Assembly (NCBI GenBank): GCA_002771395.1
Contig: PCSS01000298.1
Location: 1 to 7,228, forward strand
DNA: 7,228 nucleotides
DNA from: Bacteroidetes bacterium CG23_combo_of_CG06-09_8_20_14_all_32_9
GTDB lineage: Bacteria > Bacteroidota > Bacteroidia > Bacteroidales > GWA2-32-17
Reading direction: 5' to 3'
The notes beneath the pieces were generated by a model that had not been told where the DNA came from, did not search any database, and saw nothing but the letters and a program-made list of their open reading frames with translations. Shown one piece after another: positions 1 to 6,325 of this stretch. A program made the position numbers and the translations under genes. The number at the start of each line of letters is the position of its first letter. Position 1 is the first letter of the stretch.

Positions 1-28
1 CGTGGTAAATTCTTACATTTGGGATTCA

Positions 29-91
29 GGTATAAGGAAATAAGGTATAATATGCACCACCTTATACCTTTATACCATATACCTCTATACC
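29..91. repeat. TATACC/GGTATA short repeat cluster downstream of uvrC
   Basis: On the plus strand TATACC occurs at 63-68, 71-76, 78-83 and 86-91, a 7-8 base rhythm, and its complement GGTATA occurs at 29-34 and 44-49. This allows two competing 9-bp hairpins: GGTATAAGG (29-37) with CCTTATACC (60-68), and AAGGTATAA (42-50) with TTATACCTT (62-70). It lies 108-170 bases past the uvrC stop and could help end or stabilise the operon transcript. It lacks a U-tract, so I do not call it a terminator. Confidence 0.55.
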
Positions 92-94
92 TTT

Positions 95-187
95 ATTGTA
101 ATCATAAAATGTGACAATTTATCCCGTTTATAGTATAGAAACTTATTATTGTCCGATTAATTGCAAAAAAATAATTTTGATTACAAT
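95..187. repeat. 10-bp inverted repeat bounding a 93-bp segment
   Basis: ATTGTAATCA (95-104) and TGATTACAAT (178-187) are perfect reverse complements 73 bases apart, in the gene-free stretch just after uvrC. The interior is AT-rich and shows no reading frame of note. The arms are too far apart for an ordinary terminator. A tiny MITE-like remnant or a chance match are both possible. Confidence 0.35.
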
Positions 188-198
188 GGGCACCTGAC

Positions 199-2013
199 TT
201 ATTCACCAATCCCAAAATATTTCTGCAATATCCTGGTTTTTGATTTTCCTATCAATTTTTCAAGTTCATTTGCCGATGCATTTTTAATATTTTCAATGCT
301 TTTAAATTCTTTCAAAAGTAGTTCAATGGTTTTATTGCCAATACCATCAATATTTTGTAATTCGGAATGTATAAAAGCCTTTGATCGCTCGTTTCGGTGA
401 AATGTTATTCCAAATCTGTGAGCCTCGTCGCGCATTTGTTGTATAAGTTTTAAAACTTCCGAGCGTTTATCAAGGTACAGAGGTAGAGTATCATTTGGAA
501 TAAATATCTCTTCAAGTTTTTTAGCAATTGAAATGAGACCTACTTTACCGGCTATTCCTAATTTGTTTAATGCCGATAATGCCGCACTAAGCTGCCCTTT
601 ACCGCCATCTACTATTATAAGTTGGGGTAAGTGCGCTTTTTCTTCAATTAACCGCTTATATCGCCTCTCAATAATTTCTGACATAGATGCAAAATCATCG
701 GGTCCCGAAACAGTTTTAATATTAAAATGTCTGTAATCTTTTTTGTTTGGTTTTGCGTTAATAAACACAACGCACGAAGCTACGGCAAAAGAGCCTTGAA
801 TATTAGAATTATCAAAGCACTCGATATGCACAGGCAAATCAGGTAATCGCAAGGCATGTTGAACTTCGGCAAGCAGACGAACATTCACTTTTCCGTAGTC
901 GGCTTTTAGCTGATTTAACAAAGAATCGTGACGGAATTGTTTAACATTTTTCTGAGATAATTCAAGGAGTTTTAATTTTTCTCCCCGTTTTGGAACTAAT
1001 ATTTTTACATCCTGCAGATTATACTCGGGAACAAAGGGCAAAATAATTTCTTTTGAAGTTGATAAAAACATTTCGCGGGTTCGTTGTACAGCATGCAAAA
1101 TTAAATCTGATGAGCTTTCATTAAGTGCCTTTTTAAGCAGTATGTTATGGGTTTGAATTATTGCACCATTAACAATTTTCAGATAATTAACATAAGCGGT
1201 ATCCGTATCGTTAATAAATGAAAAGACATCAATATTGCTTATTGTTGGACTAACTATAACAGATTTAGACTGAAAGTTTTCAAGAGCCAATAATTTATTT
1301 TTAACTTCCTGTGCTTCTTCAAATTTCAATTCTGATGAAAGTAACAGCATTTTTTGTTTTAACGAAACCTTTAAATTTTTTATATCGCCTTTTAAAATCT
1401 TAACAATTTGATTTATTGAATCGTTATAATTGCTTGTACTTTGTAAACCGACACATGGAGCCAGGCAATTTCCAATATCAAACTCAAGGCAGGTTTTAAA
1501 TTTATTTTTTAAAATGTTTTGGTTTGTAAGATTCAAATTACAATTTCTTAACGGAAATAATTGTTTTATAAGTTCCAAAATGGTTTTTAAAAAGTAACCC
1601 GATGAGTAAGGACCAAAATATTGGGAACCTTTATTATTTTTTTGTCTTGTTTTGTAAACTTTCGTAAAGGGTTCATTAGTTATACAAATCCATGGATAAG
1701 TTTTATCATCTTTAAGCAGAATGTTATATTTTGGCTGATATTCCTTAATTAAGTTATTTTCAAGTAGTAACGCATCGGATTCAGAGTCAACTGCCACATA
1801 ATCAATGGTTTCTATTTTAGAAACAAGTATTCTGGTTTTAGAATCTAAATGTTTTTTTGAAAAATATGAACTTATTCTTTTCTTTAAATTTTTTGCTTTA
1901 CCTATATAAATAATTTTTCCATTTTTATCAATGAATTTGTAAACTCCCGGTTTAGTCGGAAAATTTCCTGCTATGTTTGGAATATTTTTATTTATTTGTT
2001 CCACGTGAAACAA
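199..2013 (-). CDS. uvrC: UvrABC excinuclease subunit C
   Basis: This is the nuclease subunit of nucleotide excision repair. It binds UvrB at a lesion and cuts the damaged strand on both sides. All family domains appear in order over 604 residues, a normal length. The GIY-YIG nuclease (about 21-100) has GVY at 23-25, YIG at 36-38, Arg46 and the metal-binding Glu85. Four cysteines (158, 175, 183, 187) match the cluster known in UvrC. A UVR-type UvrB-binding helix pair lies at about 214-250. The RNase H-like nuclease has Asp401 (ECFDNSNIQG), Asp469 (VDGGKGQ) and the DEAHRFG motif near 529-535. A helix-hairpin-helix tail covers about 552-600. The start is TTG, directly abutting the ade TGA stop. 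No ATG precedes the GIY-YIG domain; the only alternative is GTG at 2004. The TTG start makes the N-terminus MFHVEQ, which is the translation of a parS site. It is probably translated from the mnmG-ade mRNA. Confidence 0.96.
   Translation of the reverse strand: MFHVEQINKNIPNIAGNFPTKPGVYKFIDKNGKIIYIGKAKNLKKRISSYFSKKHLDSKTRILVSKIETIDYVAVDSESDALLLENNLIKEYQPKYNILLKDDKTYPWICITNEPFTKVYKTRQKNNKGSQYFGPYSSGYFLKTILELIKQLFPLRNCNLNLTNQNILKNKFKTCLEFDIGNCLAPCVGLQSTSNYNDSINQIVKILKGDIKNLKVSLKQKMLLLSSELKFEEAQEVKNKLLALENFQSKSVIVSPTISNIDVFSFINDTDTAYVNYLKIVNGAIIQTHNILLKKALNESSSDLILHAVQRTREMFLSTSKEIILPFVPEYNLQDVKILVPKRGEKLKLLELSQKNVKQFRHDSLLNQLKADYGKVNVRLLAEVQHALRLPDLPVHIECFDNSNIQGSFAVASCVVFINAKPNKKDYRHFNIKTVSGPDDFASMSEIIERRYKRLIEEKAHLPQLIIVDGGKGQLSAALSALNKLGIAGKVGLISIAKKLEEIFIPNDTLPLYLDKRSEVLKLIQQMRDEAHRFGITFHRNERSKAFIHSELQNIDGIGNKTIELLLKEFKSIENIKNASANELEKLIGKSKTRILQKYFGIGE
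1997..2012. other. parS: parS centromere site at the ade/uvrC junction
   Basis: The plus strand reads TGTTCCACGTGAAACA, which matches the bacterial parS consensus TGTTNCACGTGAAACA at all 15 fixed positions. ParB (Spo0J) nucleates on this sequence and spreads, and ParA and SMC then act on the complex for origin segregation. The site begins 2 bases after the ade stop and lies wholly inside the uvrC reading frame, where it encodes FHVEQ. It differs from a perfect palindrome at one position. No parA or parB gene is in the window, so function rests on the sequence match and on the second copy 1.64 kb away. Confidence 0.88.
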
Positions 2014-3630
2014 TCAATTTTCGAAAAGATTTACAAATTGCAAAGTCCTAATGTCAAATAATCCTTTATCGCCAATTTTTAATTCCGGAATTACAAGCAG
2101 TGCTAAAAATGACATTGTCATAAATGGTGCATGAAGAGTTGAGCCTAATTTTGTCTTTGCAAAGTCTGAAATAGATTTATATTTTTTTGCTACCCAATTT
2201 CCGTTTTTTGAAGTCATTAATCCGGCAATTTCTAATGGTAAAATCTCTGACAAATTATTATTGCACGCCGAAATTCCACCTTTGGTTTTTATAACCATAT
2301 TTATTGCTTTAATTATTTCTTTATCCGAAGCACCTATAGAAATTATATTATGACTGTCGTGAGCAATTGTACTTGCTATTGCACCTGTTTTAATATTAAA
2401 GTTTTTTACTATTCCAATAATAGGTTTTGCCGATTTATTATACCTGTTTTTAACAACAATTTTATTAAAACCTGATTTAAGTTTATCATCTTTTTCAAAT
2501 ACTTCAGTGTAATTTAGACGTTCCCTTTTGGTTATTAATTCACCGTCTAAAACCGATATCACATTACAGAAATTACCATTATTTTTAAAAGAGATATCCT
2601 TTTTGTTTATAAAAGAAGTATTAAAATTATTTGGAGATAATGCAGATTTAAAAGATGAAACATTATTTAATTTATCATCACCGTTTATGTAAACTGAAAT
2701 TATATGAGAAAAAAATTTGTTATTTGCAACAACAAAATCAGCAGGGTCATTGGTTTGCAACAGACCAACGGGCAGGTTGTAATGTTTAACAGGATTATAA
2801 GAACATGCCCGAAGAATATTAAAATAATTTAATTTTTTAGCAAATGCCTTTTTAGCGATTAAATTAATATGACCATTTATTAAATCATCAGGATGAGAAT
2901 CATCTGTGCAAAACATAACCATATCAGGGTGAGAATCAATAAGAGGGTAAAGAGCCTCGAAATTTTTTGCTGCGCTTCCTTCGCGAATTTGAATTTTCAT
3001 TCCTAACTTAATTTTTTCCAACGCTTCAGAAATGTCAAAGCATTCATGGTCAGCAGAAATTCCGCTTGAAACATATTTTTTTAAATCTTTTCCTTTTAAT
3101 CCCGGAGCATGTCCGTCAATAGGTTTATTGAAATATTTAGCTAACTTAAGTTTTGCATTTACTTCTGTATCATTAAAAATTACTCCTGGAAAGTTCATCA
3201 TTTCGCTAAGAAAATAAATTTCCTTTTTTGATAAAAGTCGCTTAATTTCATCGGAATTTATGGTGCATCCCGAGGTTTCAAAAGAAGTTGCAGGAACACA
3301 TGAAGGTGCTCCAAAAAATACTTTTACGGGACCATTTTCAGCGTCATTAATCATAAAATTAATACCCTTAACTCCAAGCACATTTGCAATTTCATGCGGA
3401 TCGGTAACTACCGCTACGGTTCCATGTTTTACTACCTGTTTTGAAAACTCTGACGGACAGAGCATGCTGCTTTCAATATGCACATGTGCGTTAACAAATC
3501 CGGGTAAAATAAATTGATTTTCGTCAACGTTTTTTCTTACGATTTTTTCAATTTTATTGGTAAAATAAATTTCACCTTTAAAAATTTCTTTATTTACAAC
3601 ATCTACTATGTTTCCTTTTATTGTTTTCAT
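2014..3630 (-). CDS. ade: Adenine deaminase
   Basis: This enzyme deaminates adenine to hypoxanthine and ammonia for purine salvage (EC 3.5.4.2). It is a cytoplasmic metal-dependent amidohydrolase. The 538 residues are close to the bacterial Ade length. Metal-site motifs are GFVNAHVHIESS (His49, His51), TDPHE (76-80), Glu143 in SEMMN, DGHAPG (His174) and ADHE (His195), plus CTDD with Asp243/Asp244. The Ade-specific C-terminal domain is intact, with AHDSHN near 423-428, GLMTS near 470-474 and the closing VIPELK..DKGLFD block at about 513-526. These separate it from dihydroorotase or imidazolonepropionase relatives. The ATG follows the mnmG stop after 24 bases that contain parS and an A-tract on the coding strand, with no Shine-Dalgarno. 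In Bacteroides, from memory, apt sits at this place between mnmG and uvrC, so a different adenine-salvage enzyme appears to occupy the slot here. Confidence 0.95.
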   Translation of the reverse strand: MKTIKGNIVDVVNKEIFKGEIYFTNKIEKIVRKNVDENQFILPGFVNAHVHIESSMLCPSEFSKQVVKHGTVAVVTDPHEIANVLGVKGINFMINDAENGPVKVFFGAPSCVPATSFETSGCTINSDEIKRLLSKKEIYFLSEMMNFPGVIFNDTEVNAKLKLAKYFNKPIDGHAPGLKGKDLKKYVSSGISADHECFDISEALEKIKLGMKIQIREGSAAKNFEALYPLIDSHPDMVMFCTDDSHPDDLINGHINLIAKKAFAKKLNYFNILRACSYNPVKHYNLPVGLLQTNDPADFVVANNKFFSHIISVYINGDDKLNNVSSFKSALSPNNFNTSFINKKDISFKNNGNFCNVISVLDGELITKRERLNYTEVFEKDDKLKSGFNKIVVKNRYNKSAKPIIGIVKNFNIKTGAIASTIAHDSHNIISIGASDKEIIKAINMVIKTKGGISACNNNLSEILPLEIAGLMTSKNGNWVAKKYKSISDFAKTKLGSTLHAPFMTMSFLALLVIPELKIGDKGLFDIRTLQFVNLFEN

Positions 3631-3638
3631 GTTTTTTT

Positions 3639-3654
3639 TGTTTCACGTGAAACA
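3639..3654. other. parS: parS centromere site between mnmG and ade
   Basis: The 16 bases TGTTTCACGTGAAACA form a perfect palindrome identical to the canonical chromosomal parS bound by ParB/Spo0J. The site starts at the base right after the mnmG TAA stop (3657-3655) and ends 8 bases before the ade ATG. It therefore occupies almost the whole intergenic gap of a co-transcribed pair. An exact match of this length is very unlikely by chance, and a second consensus site lies 1642 bases away. parS sites usually cluster near oriC, so this is the best locational clue in the window. Confidence 0.93.
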
Positions 3655-5532
3655 TTACCTGCCCATATAGATTAAAAGTATATTAATATCAGATGGTGAA
3701 ACCCCGGGAATTCTTAATGCTTGTCCAAGAGTTTTAGGTTTTATTTTAATTAATTTTTGCCTTGCTTCTGTAGAAAGCGATGAAATTTTTAAGTAATCGA
3801 ACTTAGCTGGAATAGTTAAATTTTCAAATTTTAAGAGTTTTGCAGCAATTTGTTTTTCCCGCTCTATATAGCCTGAGTATTTTATTTCTATTTCGCAGTG
3901 TTCCAATATTTCAGTCTTTAATGCCGAAGGAATATTATTTTCAATAGAATTAAACTCAGGAATATTTTTTATTAACTCGTTAATATTTATTTGAGGACGC
4001 GATAATAAATCTATCGCTTTAACTTTTTGATTAATGATTGCAGTACCTGATTGCTCAAGCATTTGATTTATTAATGACGGTTCAACAGAAAAATCTTTTA
4101 AAAAATCGGTGATTATTGCAATATTATTTTCTTTAGTTTTTAGTAAGTTAAAACGTTCTTTAGATGCAAGCCCAAGTTTAAATCCGATTTTAGTTAAACG
4201 GGAATCGGCATTATCCTGACGAAGTAAAATCCTGTATTCTGCCCGTGAAGTGAACATTCTGTATGGTTCATCAACTCCTTTAGTAACTAAATCGTCAATT
4301 AAAACGCCTATGTAAGCATCGTTTCTGTTTAAGACAATACTATGTGAGTTGTTAATTTTTTGATGAGCATTTAAAGCAGCCATTAAACCTTGTGCGCCTG
4401 CTTCCTCGTAACCGGTGGTTCCGTTTATTTGTCCTGCTAAAAATAAATTTTTAATAATTTTGGTTTCAAGAGAAGATTGCAATTGGGTAGGGTCAAAATA
4501 ATCATATTCAATAGCATAACCTGGACGGAAAATACGAACATTTTCTAATCCTTTAACCTTCTGTAAAGCAGCATATTGCACATCCCAAGGCAAACTGCTC
4601 GAAAATCCGTTTACGTAATATTCTTCAGTATTTACACCTTCAGGTTCAATAAAAAGCTGGTGGCTTTTTTTATCGGTGAATGTAATAAGTTTTGTTTCTA
4701 TACTTGGGCAGTAACGAGGACCAATACTATTAATAGTACCGTTAAATAGCGGTGAATCGGAAAATCCGCTTTCAAGAATTTTGTGAACTTCTTTATTTGT
4801 GTGTGTTATAAAACAACTGCGCTGTGTTAATTTTGATTTTATACCGGGTAAAAAGCTGAATTTGCTGGATATTTCATCGGCTTTTTGTTCAATCATTTTA
4901 TTAAAATTGATGGTTCGTCCATCGAGACGAGCGGGAGTGCCGGTTTTCATTCTGCCTGTAGAAAAACCAAGTTCCGAAAGTTGCTTTGTTAAACCATAAG
5001 ATGCGGGTTCGGAAATTCTACCGCCCGAAATACTTTTTTTCCCGATATGTATTAATCCGTTTAAAAAAGTTCCATTTGCAAGAATAACAGCGCCGCATGA
5101 AAACTCAATTCCCATGCGGGTTTTAACGCCACAGACATGTTTATTTCTTATGATAAGTTCGGTTACATCATCTTGCCAAAAACTTAAATTAAAAATTGAT
5201 TCTAATTCTTTTCGCCACTCAAAAGAAAAAAGAGTTCTGTCGCATTGTGCACGTGGACTCCACATTGCAGGACCTTTAGAGTGATTTAACATTCTAAACT
5301 GAATTGTAGTTTTGTCTGTAATAATTCCGGCACGTCCACCCAAAGCATCAATTTCACGAATTATTTGACCTTTTGCAATGCCTCCCATTGAAGGATTGCA
5401 TGACATTTGCGCCATTTTGGTCATATCGTGAGTGATAAGCAATGTTTTAGAGCCTAATGTTGCTGCAGCCGCAGCAGCTTCGCACCCGGCATGTCCGGCA
5501 CCAACAACAATTATATCGAAATTCATATTCAT
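3655..5532 (-). CDS. mnmG: tRNA uridine-5-carboxymethylaminomethyl modification enzyme MnmG (GidA)
   Basis: MnmG works with MnmE to install the (carboxymethyl)aminomethyl group on wobble U34 of certain tRNAs, using FAD, NADH and methylene-tetrahydrofolate. The N-terminal FAD-binding Rossmann motif is GAGHAGCEAA (11-20). MSCNPSMGGIAKG (43-55) carries Cys45, and RYCPSIE carries Cys275; these match the conserved catalytic cysteine pair. AGQINGTTGYEEA (366-378) is the second FAD signature. The C-terminal MnmE/tRNA-binding helical domain has YSGYIERE (552-559) and ends with TLGQALRIPGVSP and IYMGR. With the ATG at 5532 the protein is 625 residues, near the E. coli length of 629. The frame is open to a TTG at 5550, but that codon overlaps the predicted -7 promoter box, so I reject it. 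ATG at 5526 is an equally good start. The gene heads the mnmG-ade-uvrC operon. Confidence 0.96.
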   Translation of the reverse strand: MNMNFDIIVVGAGHAGCEAAAAAATLGSKTLLITHDMTKMAQMSCNPSMGGIAKGQIIREIDALGGRAGIITDKTTIQFRMLNHSKGPAMWSPRAQCDRTLFSFEWRKELESIFNLSFWQDDVTELIIRNKHVCGVKTRMGIEFSCGAVILANGTFLNGLIHIGKKSISGGRISEPASYGLTKQLSELGFSTGRMKTGTPARLDGRTINFNKMIEQKADEISSKFSFLPGIKSKLTQRSCFITHTNKEVHKILESGFSDSPLFNGTINSIGPRYCPSIETKLITFTDKKSHQLFIEPEGVNTEEYYVNGFSSSLPWDVQYAALQKVKGLENVRIFRPGYAIEYDYFDPTQLQSSLETKIIKNLFLAGQINGTTGYEEAGAQGLMAALNAHQKINNSHSIVLNRNDAYIGVLIDDLVTKGVDEPYRMFTSRAEYRILLRQDNADSRLTKIGFKLGLASKERFNLLKTKENNIAIITDFLKDFSVEPSLINQMLEQSGTAIINQKVKAIDLLSRPQININELIKNIPEFNSIENNIPSALKTEILEHCEIEIKYSGYIEREKQIAAKLLKFENLTIPAKFDYLKISSLSTEARQKLIKIKPKTLGQALRIPGVSPSDINILLIYMGR

Positions 5533-5539
5533 AATATTG

Positions 5540-5571
5540 CAAAGATACAAGGAAATGGTGATTGCTGAAAA
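5540..5571 (-). promoter_or_regulatory. Putative Bacteroidetes-type promoter of the mnmG operon
   Basis: On the minus strand, TATCTTTG at 5547-5540 exactly fits the Bacteroidetes sigma-ABfr -7 consensus TANNTTTG. A weak -33-like TTTTC (consensus TTTG) lies at 5571-5567, 19 bases upstream. The last G of the box is only 7 bases from the first mnmG ATG (5532). Transcription would start at or within a few bases of the start codon, giving a leaderless or nearly leaderless mRNA. The -7 box is convincing by position; the -33 element is poor. Confidence 0.6.
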
Positions 5572-5650
5572 TGTATTTTTATTTGATATAGTTTTACATG
5601 AAACAGGATAAATTGTTACATTTTATAATTATGGGGGTTTCAAAAAATAC

Positions 5651-5696
5651 TCAATTCGTCATGCTGTCCTGAATCAATTCTGAATCAAGTTCAGGG
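5651..5696. repeat. Short palindromic (REP-like) element upstream of mnmG
   Basis: The stretch starts TCAATTCGTCATGCTGTCC and then carries CTGAATCAA twice (5669-5677 and 5680-5688), followed by TTCAGG. CCTGAA (5668-5673) can pair with TTCAGG (5690-5695), and CTGAA (5680-5684) with TTCAG (5690-5694). The wording resembles dispersed intergenic palindromes of the GTCATGCTGAAC...TTCAG type seen in many genomes. That resemblance is from memory and cannot be tested in one window. It supplies the stop codon of the fragment on its right. Confidence 0.45.
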
Positions 5697-6042
5697 TTAA
5701 ATTCGGGACTTTGAAGTTGTTCAAAATAGGTTGACTTTTTTCGTAACTTCTCAATATCCGCAGGTAATTACTACAATAAAGGTAAAAGTGCAAAGATAAA
5801 AGGTTAAAGAAAATAAATTCTGCAGGAGAAGGGAAAGCGCTTTCGGCAATGAGATAAAAGCTCATATATTCAGGAGGGGGAACTAAATTTTTTGCCCATG
5901 AGTTTAATACATTTGTATTAGAAGTTATGTTATATGTATAGTGTAAATGTTGTGGTATTTCGTTGCCACCCAACCGTGGTTTGTAAGAAGCGACTCCCGA
6001 AGAAGTTCCATCTTTATTGATATACTTATATTCTTTTACCAA
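5674..6042 (-). pseudogene. Decayed fragment of a probable large Bacteroidetes surface-type protein
   Basis: The frame is open for 122 codons from a TTG, but only the first roughly 76 residues look like real protein. They contain KDGTSSGVASYKPRLGG at 10-26, then NEIP at 27-30, and AESAFPSP at 66-73. From memory these resemble the SGVASYEP..GG.E.P and GESFFPSP blocks inside very long, poorly characterised Bacteroidetes proteins of more than 1000 residues. After residue 76 (about 5815) the sequence becomes low-complexity, intergenic-like text and ends inside the REP-like element. No ATG or signal peptide is present, and the frame begins next to a 21-bp tandem repeat. I read it as an internal scrap of a lost gene rather than an expressed protein. 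The family assignment is tentative; a spurious ORF remains possible. Confidence 0.4.
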
Positions 6043-6059
6043 AAATGAAGTACTTTCTG

Positions 6060-6185
6060 CAGTTAAGTTTTTACACTTCGCAGTTGCTTGTTTCTACTTT
6101 GCAGTTGAGTTTTTCATAAGTTAAGTTAAAAGTTTCAATTATACAGTTAAGTTTTTCATAAGTTAAGTTGAAGGGTTCAATTATA
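6060..6185. repeat. Six-unit tandem repeat with 21-bp period
   Basis: Six successive 21-base units start at 6060, 6081, 6102, 6123, 6144 and 6165, most beginning CAGTT or AAGTT. The last four make two copies of a 42-base unit (6102-6143 and 6144-6185) that differ at only 4 positions and share the block TTTTTCATAAGTTAAGTT. The first two units are more diverged (14 of 21 positions match each other). The minus strand has stop codons in the array, so it is not a coding repeat. It separates the pseudogene fragment from the hairpin element. Confidence 0.75.
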
Positions 6186-6251
6186 CAAAGTTTTAATTTT
6201 TTCTTTAAAAAGGGGAAGAAAAATTTTGAAATTCTTTTCGGGTTGGGGGAG

Positions 6252-6310
6252 ACACACTCTTTGGCAAGCTTTGGTTTGAGCTTGGGCTTGCGGGGCTTGA
6301 CAATGTGTGT
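6252..6310. repeat. GC-rich imperfect inverted repeat downstream of the DprA-like gene
   Basis: ACACAC (6252-6257), TTG (6261-6263) and CAAGC (6265-6269) pair with GTGTGT (6305-6310), CAA (6301-6303) and GCTTG (6295-6299), leaving small bulges. CAAGC can also pair with a second GCTTG at 6286-6290. The surrounding 80 bases (6241-6320) contain 46 G+C, far above the rest of the window, with 32 G against 14 C on the plus strand. It begins only 16 bases beyond the stop of the DprA-like gene. It may be a transcript-end structure, a dispersed palindrome, or an attC-like recombination site; the sequence alone does not decide. Confidence 0.55.
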
Positions 6311-6325
6311 GGCTGCTGCGTAGGG

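Noticed and set aside
172..179. TAATTTTG on the plus strand with ATTG 20 bases upstream, a Bacteroidetes-like promoter antisense to uvrC
   Set aside because: Such matches are expected by chance in AT-rich sequence, and no plus-strand gene follows.
161..736. Plus-strand open frames at 161-400 and 533-736, with similar ones inside ade, mnmG and the DprA-like gene
   Set aside because: They lie antisense to well-supported genes, have no recognisable motifs, and are shadows of the coding strand.
5245..5260. A further CACGTG core inside mnmG as a possible third parS
   Set aside because: The flanks (TTGTG before and GACTC after) do not match TGTTN...AAACA, and the hexamer is explained by conserved mnmG codons.
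3533..5550. mnmG starting at TTG 5550 (631 residues)
   Set aside because: That start overlaps the -7 box, and the extra residues MYLCNI precede the usual MnmG N-terminus; ATG 5532 or 5526 fits the family better.
5791..5798. TATCTTTG on the minus strand as a second promoter
   Set aside because: There is no -33 element at the right distance and no credible gene directly downstream; the stretch is low-complexity text inside the decayed fragment.
6195..6225. AT-rich hairpin with arms around AATTTTTTCTT and AAGAAAAATT as a terminator of the DprA-like gene
   Set aside because: The stem is nearly all A-T with a bulge and no U-tract follows on the minus strand, so it would be a poor intrinsic terminator.
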